Source: JBKBRC01 sp046292345 (GTDB taxonomy: Bacteria; Bacteroidota; Rhodothermia; Rhodothermales; Rubricoccaceae). Taken from it: DNA of 64,000 nucleotides. This document shows, in pieces, positions 25,901-35,127 of the stretch. The notes below the pieces were generated by a model that saw only the letters and a list, made by a program, of their open reading frames with translations, was not told where the DNA came from and made no database searches. Every line of letters starts with the position of its first letter. The first letter of the stretch is position 1. Location of the stretch: the NCBI GenBank assembly GCA_046292345.1, contig JBKBRC010000002.1, forward strand, positions 62,001 through 126,000, written 5' to 3'. A program made the translations under genes and the position numbers.

Positions 25901-26708
25901 CGACCTCGCCGCTGAGCTGCGCGCTACGCTCGCCGAGGCCGCCGCGCGGCCCGTCGGCGACGTGCTGCCCGACGTCGAGGACCTGCTGGCCGACCTGGCC
26001 GAGAACGCCCGGCGCATCCGCTCGCACGGCCAGCGCGCCGACCGCATCGTACGCGCGATGCTTCTGCACAGCCGCGGCGGCGCCGGCGTGCGCACGCCCG
26101 TAGACGTGAACGCGTTCGCCGAGGAGTACGCCAACCTTGCCTACCATGGCGCCCGGGCTGCCAGCGTAGACTTCCAGGCGGCGCTCGCGCAAGACCTCGA
26201 TCCGGAGGCCGGCCGCATCAGCGTCGTGCCAGACGAGATGGGGCGCGTGCTCATCAACCTCTTCTCGAACGCCTTCTACGCCGTCTCGCAGCACCCCCCG
26301 TCCGGCGGCGCCCCGCCCACGGTCACGCTCACCACGCGCCGCCTGCCGGGCGGCGTCGAGATTCGCGTAGCCGACAACGGGCCCGGCATTCCTGAGCAGA
26401 TCCGCGCGCGCATCTTCGAACCCTTCTTCACGACCAAGCCTGCCGGCCAGGGCACCGGCCTCGGCCTCTCGCTCGCGTTCGACATCGTCACACAGCTTCA
26501 CGGCGGCACGCTCCGCGTCGAGACCGCCCCCGGGCGCGGCAGCACGTTCATCCTCTTCCTCCCGGACGAGGCGCCCGCACAGCCCGGCGCCGCGCAGCGG
26601 ACCGGCGCCCCCCGGAGCGCAGACGTGCGCGGCAAGACGGACCCTCCTGCTCGCGAGACGGGCCCTCCTGCTCGCGAGACGGACCCTCCTGCTCGCACAC
26701 CGCGTTAA
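22995..26708 (+). CDS. Two-component propeller sensor histidine kinase with heptad-repeat coiled coil (contains a gap)
   Basis: Membrane sensor kinase, 14 bp after the cyclase gene. N-terminal signal/membrane segment (ARVSAGSALALPAALAAVLVA). About 600 residues of two-component regulator propeller repeats (LWVGTADGLARYDP type) come next, then a Y_Y_Y domain (about residues 685-790; YRFRMDGSDDDW). A transmembrane helix (WWRRWWAYALYLGLLGLVA) precedes a long charged coiled coil that includes perfect LAEANAR heptads around the N run. HisKA (LTAGIAHEIKNPLNF) and HATPase (NLFSNAFYAV, DNGPGIP, GTGLGLSLA) follow. No receiver or HTH domain is attached, unlike Bacteroides hybrid systems, so the neighbouring receiver-cyclase is the natural partner. 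The C-terminus ends in repeats of a Pro-Pro-Ala-Arg-Glu-Thr unit. Confidence 0.9.
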   Translation: MNASDAGRARPPRLRWPARVSAGSALALPAALAAVLVATGQPLEAPPAAAPDAPPANASLADAPETALAFTHLTTEGGLAGDLVTAVAQDALGFVWIGTTEGLTRYDGYAARTFGSSATDTTRLPDSAVQALLPAEGGALWVGTADGLARYDPATERFARVPPRTLPSADVLALAPDPAGALWVGTARGLACLEPSGEIRTEAAWPTAAVQALARSPDGALWIGTDDGLFRRDPASGQLSRYRPEAPEASSIAALWAGERGELWVGTLGGGLLRFDPRAGTFAPVPLGGGVSASVVSAVYEDREGVLWVGTFGAGLYRLVPGAEAPQRFRHEPGAPTSLGDDMVSTLFEDRQGVFWVGTYRGLGRFDRARSTYVHFRHDPDDARALSSTDAWALLALPGGGLLVGTDRSLDMLAPGARAFTHTPLPGGARALLPDGEGGVWVGTPGGLWHLDAPGGRLRQSELRTADGTPPSVSALAASEDGTLWIGTDADGVLRRASDGRAVQTVGHEGAGLAHNTVHALTRAPDGTLWIGTAGGLCRLAPTPAAARPPRATCLDGEAEGATLALHVRSDGTLFAGTDAGLLRVTPGGAVRRYSPGTPDLPEGPIAALAEDRAGFLWLSTTRGLVRFDPVTETFQRRLAEGPATWRAFTRAGAQTEGGRLFFAGPGGVLAFYPEQLAAVNPHPPQVVLTEVTLAEEPVVPGPHAPLRAAAPVAEAIRLRHDQNYVTFFFAALHFADPAQNRYRFRMDGSDDDWRDAGRERKATYTNLPPGRYTFRVQGASADGVWSPEGAALSVVVRPPWWRRWWAYALYLGLLGLVATRLDRWQRQRLLRVERERAERREAELRAEKAEAELARARAVEEANARLAEANARXXXXXXXXXXXXXXXXXXXXXXXXXXXXXXXXXXEANARLAEANARLEASLRDLRATQSQLVEQEKLASLGQLTAGIAHEIKNPLNFVNNFADLSIDLAAELRATLAEAAARPVGDVLPDVEDLLADLAENARRIRSHGQRADRIVRAMLLHSRGGAGVRTPVDVNAFAEEYANLAYHGARAASVDFQAALAQDLDPEAGRISVVPDEMGRVLINLFSNAFYAVSQHPPSGGAPPTVTLTTRRLPGGVEIRVADNGPGIPEQIRARIFEPFFTTKPAGQGTGLGLSLAFDIVTQLHGGTLRVETAPGRGSTFILFLPDEAPAQPGAAQRTGAPRSADVRGKTDPPARETGPPARETDPPARTPR
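25577..25756. repeat. 21-bp heptad-encoding repeat with assembly gap in the kinase coiled coil
   Basis: Units encoding Glu-Ala-Asn-Ala-Arg-Leu-Ala flank the N run 25616-25715 on both sides, two on each. The unit is exactly seven codons, one coiled-coil heptad. True copy number is unknown. Confidence 0.9.
26637..26702. repeat. 21-bp repeat at the 3' end of the kinase gene
   Basis: Three units of cctcctgctcgcgagacgg plus two bases encode a Pro-Pro-Ala-Arg-Glu-Thr-Asp/Gly tail immediately before the stop codon. Confidence 0.85.
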
Positions 26709-26732
26709 GCCTTCCTTTCACGCCCCGCACGC

Positions 26733-27374
26733 ATGCTCAGCCTCTGGAAACGCCTCACCGGGCAGCACTCGGGCGCTGAGGAGGAGCTCCTCGGTACGAT
26801 CCCGCTCTTCGAGGATCTCACCCCGCGCGAGATCGACGCGGTGCAGCGCCTCCTGCACCGCCGCGAGTACGTGGCCGGCGAGGCCATCTTCACGCAGGGC
26901 GAGCCCGGCCTCGGCATGTACATCATCATACGAGGCGTCGTATCGATCCAGCGCGAGCCTACCGGACGCGAGCTGACCACGCTCACCGACGGCGACTTCT
27001 TCGGCGAGATCGCCCTGCTCAACGAGGTCATCCGCACCGCCACGGCCCGCGCCAAGACCGACTGCCTGCTGCTGAGCCTGTTCCAGCCGGACCTGCTCAG
27101 CCTCCTCGACCGCAGCCCGCGTCTCGGCGTCAAGGTGCTGCTCGCGCTCGCCCGCCTCGCCGGCATGCGCCTGGCCGAGGTCACGCTCGAGATCGACGCG
27201 CTGAGCCGGCAGCGCGACGAGCTCCTCGCCGAGCGCGAGGCGGCACGGGCCGGTGCGGGGCGCGCCCGCCCGCCCGGCCTGCACGAAGCACCGCCCGGGG
27301 CTTCCGCCCTCTCTCCCACCCCTGCGCTGCCTCCTGCCCCGCGCGACGAGCAGCAGCCTCCTGGCGATGCGTAG
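26733..27374 (+). CDS. Cyclic-nucleotide-binding domain protein
   Basis: 213 residues. Residues about 22-140 form a cNMP-binding domain (IPLFEDLTPREIDAVQ, GEPGLGMYIIIRGVVSI). The phosphate-binding cassette GDFFGEIALLNEVIRTATA is intact, including the Glu that contacts the ribose and the Arg that contacts the cyclic phosphate. A helix and a Pro/Ala-rich tail follow; there is no HTH, so it is not a CRP-type transcription factor. It follows the kinase by 24 bp and overlaps the next gene by 8 bp. Together with the cyclase two genes upstream it looks like the effector of the same pathway. Confidence 0.82.
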   Translation: MLSLWKRLTGQHSGAEEELLGTIPLFEDLTPREIDAVQRLLHRREYVAGEAIFTQGEPGLGMYIIIRGVVSIQREPTGRELTTLTDGDFFGEIALLNEVIRTATARAKTDCLLLSLFQPDLLSLLDRSPRLGVKVLLALARLAGMRLAEVTLEIDALSRQRDELLAEREAARAGAGRARPPGLHEAPPGASALSPTPALPPAPRDEQQPPGDA

Positions 27375-28386
27375 CCTGCACGGAGCGTTGCTGCTGGCGG
27401 CCGCGGCCGGCACGGTGTTCCTCATCTGGGTGGCCGGCGACCTCGTCGGGCTGGCCATTGTGGGCGCCGTGCTCGCGTACTTGCTCCAGCCTCTCGTGGA
27501 CCGCATGGAGCGCGCCGGCATGGTCCGCCCGCTCGCCTCCGCGGTCGTCCTCGTGGCGCTCCTGGCGCTGATCGGCCTCGGCGTCGCCCTTGCCGCCCCG
27601 ACGGTCGTAGCCCAGGTGACGGCGCTGCAAGCGCGCTGGGCGAGCGGCGAGCTGCTCGGCCTGCTCGCCTCGGCCGAGCAGGCCATCGGGCGCTACGTGC
27701 CCTACGTGGATCCCGGCGACCTCGGCCTTGTCGAGGCGGCCGAGGCGCTCATGGCGCAGGAGTCGGCGCCGCTGCTGCACTACGTCCCGGGCGCAATCGA
27801 ACTGCTCGTCAACTTCTTCCTGGTGCCGTTCGTGCTCTTCGCGCTGCTCAACGACGGCCCGTACCTGCGCCGGCGGCTCGTGCAGTTCGTCCCGAACCGC
27901 TACTTCGAGTTCGCCACCGGCCTGCTCTTCAAGATCGACGACCACCTGGGCGGATACCTCCGCGGGCAGGCCCTCGTGGCGCTCGTCGTGGCCGTGCTCA
28001 CGTCGGCCGGGCTGGCCGCGCTCGGCGTGGACTACTACCTGCTGCTCGGCATTCTGACGGGCCTGCTCAACTTCGTGCCCTACGTCGGGTTCTTTATCTC
28101 GGCCGGTCTTGCGCTTGCCGTGGCCGTCCTCTCGTCGGGCCGGCTGGACGTGGCCGCAGGCGTGCTCGGGCTCTACCTCGGGCTGCAACTGGCCGAGAAC
28201 GTTGCCCTCCAGCCCTGGATCACCGGCAAGAACGTCTCGCTGCACCCGGCGCTCGTGCTCTTCGCCATCCTGGTCGGCGAGCGGATGGGCGGTATCCTCG
28301 GTATGGCCCTTGCCGTTCCGACAGCGGCCATCCTGAAAGTCGTCCTTCTGGAAGTGGCGCTCAACCTGCGCCGCTACCATCTCTGA
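27367..28386 (+). CDS. AI-2E family (PerM-like) membrane transporter
   Basis: 339 residues from the ATG at 27367, which overlaps the stop of the cNMP-binding gene by 8 bp. Seven or eight hydrophobic segments are arranged as in AI-2E transporters: an N-terminal pair (LVGLAIVGAVLAYLLQPLVDRME), a central amphipathic region, and the conserved GILTGLLNFVPYVGFFIS and LAENVALQPWITGKNVSLHPALVLFAILVGE segments. Family members export small molecules or act as Na+/H+ antiporters. The translational overlap with the cNMP-binding gene suggests that the pair acts together, with the soluble protein possibly gating the permease. Confidence 0.85.
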   Translation: MRSLHGALLLAAAAGTVFLIWVAGDLVGLAIVGAVLAYLLQPLVDRMERAGMVRPLASAVVLVALLALIGLGVALAAPTVVAQVTALQARWASGELLGLLASAEQAIGRYVPYVDPGDLGLVEAAEALMAQESAPLLHYVPGAIELLVNFFLVPFVLFALLNDGPYLRRRLVQFVPNRYFEFATGLLFKIDDHLGGYLRGQALVALVVAVLTSAGLAALGVDYYLLLGILTGLLNFVPYVGFFISAGLALAVAVLSSGRLDVAAGVLGLYLGLQLAENVALQPWITGKNVSLHPALVLFAILVGERMGGILGMALAVPTAAILKVVLLEVALNLRRYHL

Positions 28387-28392
28387 CCCTCC

Positions 28393-29304
<912 letters not shown>

Positions 29305-29352
29305 GCACAGCCCGGCACACTCCGCCGGAGCACCGCGGCTCCGGAACGCCAC

Positions 29353-29386
29353 GCGCCGCCCTCCTGTGCAGAAGGGCGGCGCGCAA
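29353..29386. terminator. Possible hairpin between convergent genes
   Basis: The inverted repeat gcgccgccct / agggcggcgc with a 9- to 10-nt loop lies between the MBL gene and the MltD-like gene. There is no clear T-tract on either strand, so a terminator role is uncertain. Confidence 0.4.
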
Positions 29387-29437
29387 GCGGAAGGGCGGGC
29401 GCAAGCGGAACCCCGGCGGACCCGGCCGGCCGAGGCC

Positions 29438-31408
29438 CTAGCCGACCGTGCGCCCCGTCTCGATACGCAGCTGCTGGCCGGCGCGGATGCTCGAGCCGGA
29501 GAGGTTGTTCCAGCGCTGGATGTCGCCGACCGTGACGCCGTAGCGGCGCGCGATCTGCGTCAGGTTCTCCCCCCGCGCGACCGTGTGCGTCTGCACACGC
29601 GGCGTGGGCGCAGCGGCCCGGACGGGTGCGCGGCGGCCCGTGTCGCGCAGCGCGAGGCGCTGCCCGGCGCGGATCTGGCTCGCGTTGTCCAGACCGTTCC
29701 ACTGGGCAAGCTGCTGGACCGAGAGGCCGTAGCGCGCGGCGATCTGCGTCAGGTTCTCCCCGCGCTGCACGACGTGCGTCGTCGGCTGAGCGGGGGCAGC
29801 GGCGCGGCGCGTGGGCGTGGCCGGGCGCGTGTCGGCCACCTGGCGCACAGGCAGTGCGGCCTCGGCGGCGGGCGCCTCGGGCTCGGCGGCAGCGAGCGTT
29901 ACGGGCGGCGCTTCAGCCACGCTCGGGCGCGCCAGTTCGCGCGGCGGCTCGGGCGTACGGGCGGGCGCGTTCTGCCGCGGCGCTGGCCGGGCGGCCGGGC
30001 GCGCCGGCGGACGGCCAGACGCGGCCAGCAGCGCCTCTGAGGGCGTCAGCGGCGTCAGCGGGCGGTTGGCGCGCGGGCCGTAGTTGACTGTCTCGGCGGC
30101 CAGGCGGAGGCCGCCCGCCGTGGGCGGCGCGAACGCGTCGAGCGCCTCGGCGAACTGCCCGTAGGTACCGGCCGGCACGCGGAGCATCCACGGCGTGCGC
30201 ACGTCCGGCACGCGGCCGGCGCGCAGCGACGGGTTGAGCGCGCGCAGCGCCTCCTCGGTCACGCCGATCGCGCGCGCGACCTGCGCCAGGCTTGTCCCTC
30301 CCGCCACGGGCACGCGGTCGAAGACGTAGCGCGGGCCGGGCGCGGGTGCCGGGAGGCCGTACGCATCCGGGTTCGAGAGCACCAGGGCCGTCGCGATGAA
30401 CATGGGCACGTAGCCCTGCGTCTCCTGCGGGATGCGGCTGTAGATATCCCAGTACGTGGCGCGGCGGCCCGTGCGGTCCTCGAACTCGCGCACGTAGCGC
30501 GCGACGCGGTTCGGGTTCATGTTGTAGCCCGCCATGGCGAGGTGCCAGTCGCCGAAGCGGTCGTAGAGGTCGCGCAGGTGGCGCGCGGCGGCGCGCGTGG
30601 CCTTCTCCGGATCGAGGCGGTCGTCAAGGACGTTGTTGACCTGCAGGCCGTAGGCGCCGCCGGTGGCGGGGATGAACTGCCACAGACCGGCCGCGCCGGC
30701 GTGGCTCCGCGCGATCGGGTTGAGCGCGCTCTCGACCATCGCGAGGTACTTCATCTCGTCGGGCACGCCCTCCTCGGCCAGGATGCGCTCGATCATCGGG
30801 AAGTACGTGTCGGCGCGGGCGCGCAGCGTGGCCACGTGGCCGCCGCGCGAGAGCAGGAAGCGGATGCTGCGCTCGATGCGCTCGTTGACCTCGAGCGGGA
30901 CGGCCGTGCCCAGGCGCGCCATGTCGCGGTGGAAGTCCGGCAGCGGCACATTCTCGAGCAGCGGCGTCGTCTCGTCGAAGAGCGCGCGCAGGGCGGCGGC
31001 GCGGAAGGCGTAGACCTCACCGCGGTCCATCGCGGCGCGGTCGTAGTACTGCTCGTACTCGGTCAGCACGGACGAGTAGACCTCGCGGAAGCGCGCGCGC
31101 GACATGGCGCCGGGCTGCTGCGCGAGCAGCTGGAGGTCGGCGACGAGGCTCTCGAGCAGGTGCTCGTAGCGCTCCGTCTGGCCGGCGGCTTCGGCCTGGA
31201 GCAACTCGGCCTGGCGGCTGTAGAGGTGGGCGATGCGAAGCGCGAGCTGCTCGTCGGAGAGCGAGTCCTGGGGCGCGGCCGGCGCTGCGAACGCGCTTTG
31301 CGTGGCCGCGAACGGCTGCGCAGGGCGCGGGGCAACGGTGGTGGACTGGGCCAGCGCGGGGGCTACGACGAGCAGCGACGACGCCGCCGCGAGCGGGATA
31401 CGAGGCAT
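29438..31408 (-). CDS. mltD: MltD-like membrane-bound lytic transglycosylase with two LysM domains
   Basis: 656 residues from the ATG at 31406-31408, with a signal peptide (PLAAASSLLVVAPALAQ). A long helical N-terminal region leads to the SLT catalytic domain: YLAMVESALNPIARSH with the catalytic Glu, AGLWQFIPATGGAYGL, MAGYNMNPNRV and YWDIYSRIPQETQGYVPMF. A partial LysM-like repeat (GTSLAQVARAIGVTEEALRALN) and a Pro/Ala/Arg-rich linker follow. Two clear LysM domains close the protein (HVVQRGENLTQIAARYG and HTVARGENLTQIARRYG). It cleaves and binds peptidoglycan in the periplasm. A TACTTTTG -7-like box (31506-31513, minus) lies about 100 bp upstream. Confidence 0.92.
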   Translation of the reverse strand: MPRIPLAAASSLLVVAPALAQSTTVAPRPAQPFAATQSAFAAPAAPQDSLSDEQLALRIAHLYSRQAELLQAEAAGQTERYEHLLESLVADLQLLAQQPGAMSRARFREVYSSVLTEYEQYYDRAAMDRGEVYAFRAAALRALFDETTPLLENVPLPDFHRDMARLGTAVPLEVNERIERSIRFLLSRGGHVATLRARADTYFPMIERILAEEGVPDEMKYLAMVESALNPIARSHAGAAGLWQFIPATGGAYGLQVNNVLDDRLDPEKATRAAARHLRDLYDRFGDWHLAMAGYNMNPNRVARYVREFEDRTGRRATYWDIYSRIPQETQGYVPMFIATALVLSNPDAYGLPAPAPGPRYVFDRVPVAGGTSLAQVARAIGVTEEALRALNPSLRAGRVPDVRTPWMLRVPAGTYGQFAEALDAFAPPTAGGLRLAAETVNYGPRANRPLTPLTPSEALLAASGRPPARPAARPAPRQNAPARTPEPPRELARPSVAEAPPVTLAAAEPEAPAAEAALPVRQVADTRPATPTRRAAAPAQPTTHVVQRGENLTQIAARYGLSVQQLAQWNGLDNASQIRAGQRLALRDTGRRAPVRAAAPTPRVQTHTVARGENLTQIARRYGVTVGDIQRWNNLSGSSIRAGQQLRIETGRTVG

Positions 31409-31642
31409 CGAGGCGGAGGGCTGGTGGAACAACGGGGCCGGCAACGCCCCTCTGTCTGCGCGAGGCGTCTCGCTGCGCGAGGCGTCCGGGCGCGGCCGGC
31501 GGCCCCAAAAGTAACCCGTTTCGCTGACAGCGCACGCCGCAACGCCCGGTCGTGCAGAAAAAGGACAACTTGTCGGACCGTCGCCCACGTCCCGCTGTGC
31601 CTGACTCGGGCGCGGGACTCTGCGCAGGCCCCGTGCGCGCTT

Positions 31643-31927
31643 TCAGAGCGGGAGGTTGCCGTGCTTTTTGCGCGGGAGCGTCTGCACCTTGTTCCGGAGC
31701 ATCCGGAGCGTGCGGATGAGGACGCGGCGGGTCTCGCGCGGGTGGATCACGTCGTCCACGTAGCCCCGCTCGGCGGCGATGTAGGGGTTCGCGAAGTGGG
31801 CCCGGTACTCCTCGGTGAAGGCGGCCTCGGCGGCGGCGGGGTCCTCGGCCTGCGCGATCTCGCGCTTGCGGATAATCTCGACGGCCCCCTTCGGACCCAT
31901 GACCGCGATCTCGGCCGTTGGCCAGGC
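31643..31927 (-). pseudogene. Orphan 3' end of an acyl-CoA carboxylase beta-subunit gene (left repeat of the cargo segment)
   Basis: 283 bp (31645-31927) match 35728-36010, the 3' end of the intact carboxylase gene, with only two differences (31904 and 31919). Both are at third codon positions and silent (Ala GCG for GCC, Pro CCA for CCG). The frame encodes the terminal 90 or so residues, from PTAEIAVMGPKG to KKHGNLPL, and ends in TGA where the intact gene ends in TAG. An internal ATG at 31900 would allow an 85-residue product, but there is no reason to think it is expressed. Sequence similarity stops abruptly at 31928, three bases before the stop of the neighbouring lipoprotein gene. Confidence 0.92.
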
Positions 31928-31930
31928 GCG

Positions 31931-33184
31931 CTACCGGACCTGCGCCCACGCCGAGCCCTGGCGTCGGAACTCGTAGACGGCCCCGCGAAAGCCCGCCACG
32001 CCGATGGCCCCGACGAGCAGCCGGTCGCCGTCGAGGGCGACGTCCTCGCCAAAGGCCGTGCCCGAGCCCCGGCCTTCGGGGAAAAGCTCCGCCTCTAGCT
32101 CCCACGCCCCTGTCGGCCGGCGAACCCAGACGAAGGCGGACCCGCGCGTGCGCGCGCGGCCGGCCGCGCTGACCACGACGCGGTCGCCGTCGGCGTCGAG
32201 GGCGAAGCCGTAGGAGTCTAGGAAGCCGAGGTCCGGGGGACGAAGCTCGGCCTCGAAGACCCACGCGGCGCCGGTGTGGCGGTAGACGAAGACGGCCCCC
32301 GCGCCGAGTTCGCCCGCGACCTCGCGCGTCCGGGAGGCGACCGCCAACAGCGGGCCGTCCAGTGCTAGCCCGCCCCCGAAGCGAAGGTTTTCGGTGATCT
32401 GCGGCGGCTCGATCTCGGCGGCTAGCTGCCATATAGCGCCACTGCGTTCGTACACCCTGACCCTGCCGACCGTACGGAGCCCTCCTGCCGCCTCGCCTCC
32501 AGATCCAATAGCCATGCGATTGCCGTCGAGAGCCAGGCCCCCCCCGAACCCGTTGGACGTGCCGCCGCTCGCCGGGTCATGCGCCGGGTCGTCGATCCGA
32601 GCCTCTTCGGTCCATCCGTCCGAGCCGCGCGTGTAGAGCAACACGGCATTCGGGCTGACGACCTGCCCGAACTCTCCCGTTGCCCCCCCGACTGTAGCTG
32701 CAACCCGGTCCCCTGACGCAGACACGCGCACGCCGAACGTACGGTTGGTCATCGGCTCCGGCGGGAATAGCTCCGCCTCAAGAACCGGAGCCTCTCCAGA
32801 AACTCGGTACACGTAGACGCGGCCCGGCACGGTCGCTATCTCTGGAAGACTCATGATCGGCGCGCCCACCGCCAAAGTGCTGCCGGACAGGGACAGGCCC
32901 CATCCAAAGAGGTCCACATCGGGCGTTTTCCCAAGCCGCCGGAGAGCACTGGTTCGCACCCACGCGCCGGTTGTCCGGCGTAGCACGAACGCCTCCCCCG
33001 AATCGACGGCCCCCACCACCGCGAGGTCCCCGTCGAGCCCGATGGCGTTGCCGAAGTGGCGGCCCCCGGCGTAGATGCGCCCGTCGCTGCCGGTGATGCC
33101 GGTGTCACATCCCAGGAGGGCGCCCGCGCACAAACAGACGGCCCCAGCGGCAACGAGGAGACGCCTGGGTGAGGGGTAAAGCAT
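31931..33184 (-). CDS. FG-GAP-like repeat lipoprotein
   Basis: 417 residues. A signal peptide with a lipobox (CAGALLGC, Cys at about residue 25) predicts lipidation. The rest is a series of about 50-residue repeats containing FGxxLALDGDRLLVGA-like cores (FGNAIGLDGDLAVVGA, FGWGLSLSGSTLAVGA, FGGGLALDGNRMAIGS, FGEDVALDGDRLLVGA), each followed by VYVYR/VFVYRHTG strands. This is the pattern of FG-GAP/integrin-alpha-type propellers. Function is unknown; such proteins are often surface-exposed. It lies at the left end of the 4.1-kb cargo segment and is divergent from the subtilase gene. Confidence 0.75.
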   Translation of the reverse strand: MLYPSPRRLLVAAGAVCLCAGALLGCDTGITGSDGRIYAGGRHFGNAIGLDGDLAVVGAVDSGEAFVLRRTTGAWVRTSALRRLGKTPDVDLFGWGLSLSGSTLAVGAPIMSLPEIATVPGRVYVYRVSGEAPVLEAELFPPEPMTNRTFGVRVSASGDRVAATVGGATGEFGQVVSPNAVLLYTRGSDGWTEEARIDDPAHDPASGGTSNGFGGGLALDGNRMAIGSGGEAAGGLRTVGRVRVYERSGAIWQLAAEIEPPQITENLRFGGGLALDGPLLAVASRTREVAGELGAGAVFVYRHTGAAWVFEAELRPPDLGFLDSYGFALDADGDRVVVSAAGRARTRGSAFVWVRRPTGAWELEAELFPEGRGSGTAFGEDVALDGDRLLVGAIGVAGFRGAVYEFRRQGSAWAQVR

Positions 33185-33225
33185 GGCGAAGAGGCAGGTT
33201 TGTCTTTAAAGATAGGGAGATGATT

Positions 33226-33254
33226 TTTGGAACGGAGGAGGGCGCATACTTATG
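33226..33254 (+). promoter_or_regulatory. Possible Bacteroidota-type promoter for the subtilase gene
   Basis: TTTG (33226-33229), 17-nt spacer, TACTTATG (33247-33254). The -7 box has one mismatch to TAnnTTTG and the spacing is two short of the norm. It falls in the AT-rich divergent region 33185-33325. An imperfect inverted repeat (GGGC/CATA/TATG/CCC, 33240-33257) overlaps the -7 box. Confidence 0.4.
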
Positions 33255-33325
33255 CCCTATGCTTGTATTGGGCGGAGGGCTTGAGCCTTGTAACATGGGT
33301 GCTCTCCACTAGCCGCTCTTGAACT

Positions 33326-35044
33326 ATGGGTGCTTTGATTCGCCAACGCAGGGCTACGCTCTGTCACCTCGTCTTGTGTCTGGCCCTCATGAGCGTCGCG
33401 GCGTGCGATAGCGGGACTGAGGCACACCCAGGGCCCGGGGGCAACGCCCAAGCTAGCCCATCCGCAGCGTCGGAAACCGCCGGGGACCCAACGGAGTGGA
33501 GCGCGATGACGGCGCAGGCCCTCTGGGAACACGTCGCCGCGCTCGACAGCACCGTGCTCGTGGGCTTGAAAGAAGCCGGGCGGGCCCGTGGAGTGGACAC
33601 CCGCGGCCGTTCTCTCGTACCGAAAAGCCTCTGGGAACCGCTGAGCCAGCGGGTCGCCGCTCTAGGCGTGGAGGTGCTCTACGTCGAAGAGACGCTGCAC
33701 CCGCTCGTCCAGCTCCGCCTGACGGGGCCTGCCCAGATCGAGGCCCTGCGCCGTGCCCCGTTCGTGGAGTACGTCGAGCCTGCCAGCTTCGACGCGACGG
33801 GATTCCTTTTGGAACCGGGCTGCGGAAGCTCGGCGCCAGTACAGTTCGGGAACGCTCAGGCGCCAGGGGACATCGTCCCTTACACGCTTTTCCGCCACCG
33901 TGTCCCGCAAGCGTGGTCCATTGCTCCGACCGCCGGTGCCGGAGTCACCGTGGGGGTGGTTGACACGGGCACAAGCGTGTACCAGCCTCAGCTGCAAAGC
34001 CAGTTCGCTACGGGGATGAGCGCAGGGCGCACGATCGTGTACGACTACACGGACCCGAGCGGTCAGAACGGGCCGCCCCTGTGGCACGACAGCTGCGGCC
34101 ACGGGACGAAAGCGCTCGGGCTGATCGCCGCGCCGCGCGACGGCAGAAGCATCGTTGGGGTCGCCTACCGAGCAAACGCGTACGCCGTCCGCGCCCTGGA
34201 TGACGTGTACGCCCACGTTGGGCAGTGGCTCGAGGTCAGGGAAGGGATCAGACGGGCGGCCGAGGCATCTCGCATCGTCAGCATGGCCTTCGGGGCTTCG
34301 ACCGGAAACTCCGGCGTGTCCAACACCATCAGGTTTTATTACCATGACATCGAATACAAACGCCTGTTTATAGGGGCGGCAGGCTCATCAACCCAGTTCT
34401 TTACGGGGATGACCTACCCCTCGACTCTGGAGGAGGTCATGGCCGTAACGGGAACGACCGACGGCTTCAGCCCGTGCAGCGGGTGCAACTATGGCGAGAA
34501 GGTGTTCCTCGTGGCTTATACGGGAGGCGAGAGCACAGGGCTGAACGAAGGCGAGATCAACGGCTTCGGCAAGAGCTCCGGCGCAACGTCGGTCATCAGC
34601 GGCATCGCCGCTCTCGTGATGAGCCACTATCCGAACCTCAGCCGCGACCAGGTCGTCGAGCGTCTGCGCCAAGCCGGCAGCCGCTCCGGCAGCCGAGACC
34701 CCCGCATCGGCCACGGCGTCGTCAACGCCGAGGCGGCCGTCGGCGGCATCAAGGACGTCCGGATCACCGGGCCGGGGGTGGTGTCGTCCTCCGGGACCTA
34801 CACGTTCACGGCGGCCGTCGAGGGGGGCAGCGGGCCATTCGCGTACGCGTGGTCCTCGGGTGGCACAGGCTCCGGCGGGTCCGGAGCGTCGCAGACGCGT
34901 TCCTACCACATTGCCACGGGTCAGGAGTCGTACACGTTCCCGGTCGAGGTGTCCGTGACGGACCAGAGTACGGGCTCCACCCGCACGGCGTCGTGGACGG
35001 TTCTCGTGCAAGGCGAGGGATGCGGCACGATGATCAACTGTTGA
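33326..35044 (+). CDS. Subtilisin-like (S8) serine protease lipoprotein with atypical active site
   Basis: 572 residues. Lipoprotein signal (ALMSVAAC), then an I9-like propeptide region (about 60-160; LVQLRLTGPAQIEALRRAPFVEYVEP in part). The S8 catalytic domain has Asp213 in VGVVDTGTS, His259 in DSCGHGTKALG and Ser418 in KSSGATSVISGIAAL. Two departures are visible: the Ser motif is KSS-GAT where the family has GTS-MA, and the oxyanion-hole Asn of AAGN is Ser354 (GAAGSST). A C-terminal Ig/PKD-like domain (about 475-572) ends in GCGTMINC. Activity is therefore uncertain. It belongs to the cargo segment bounded by carboxylase 3' ends. Confidence 0.82.
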   Translation: MGALIRQRRATLCHLVLCLALMSVAACDSGTEAHPGPGGNAQASPSAASETAGDPTEWSAMTAQALWEHVAALDSTVLVGLKEAGRARGVDTRGRSLVPKSLWEPLSQRVAALGVEVLYVEETLHPLVQLRLTGPAQIEALRRAPFVEYVEPASFDATGFLLEPGCGSSAPVQFGNAQAPGDIVPYTLFRHRVPQAWSIAPTAGAGVTVGVVDTGTSVYQPQLQSQFATGMSAGRTIVYDYTDPSGQNGPPLWHDSCGHGTKALGLIAAPRDGRSIVGVAYRANAYAVRALDDVYAHVGQWLEVREGIRRAAEASRIVSMAFGASTGNSGVSNTIRFYYHDIEYKRLFIGAAGSSTQFFTGMTYPSTLEEVMAVTGTTDGFSPCSGCNYGEKVFLVAYTGGESTGLNEGEINGFGKSSGATSVISGIAALVMSHYPNLSRDQVVERLRQAGSRSGSRDPRIGHGVVNAEAAVGGIKDVRITGPGVVSSSGTYTFTAAVEGGSGPFAYAWSSGGTGSGGSGASQTRSYHIATGQESYTFPVEVSVTDQSTGSTRTASWTVLVQGEGCGTMINC

Positions 35045-35127
35045 CCACCGGGATGGCGTGTCACTGGGATGCCGGCTCGGTCCAAATGCGTAGCGCTGCA
35101 ACTTACCTTCTCACTCTCCCGCTGACG

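Noticed and set aside
31643..31900. 85-residue separate gene resembling a carboxyltransferase C-terminus
   Set aside because: It is the orphan end of the duplicated carboxylase 3' region; a stand-alone C-terminal piece lacks the oxyanion loops, so it was called a pseudogene fragment.
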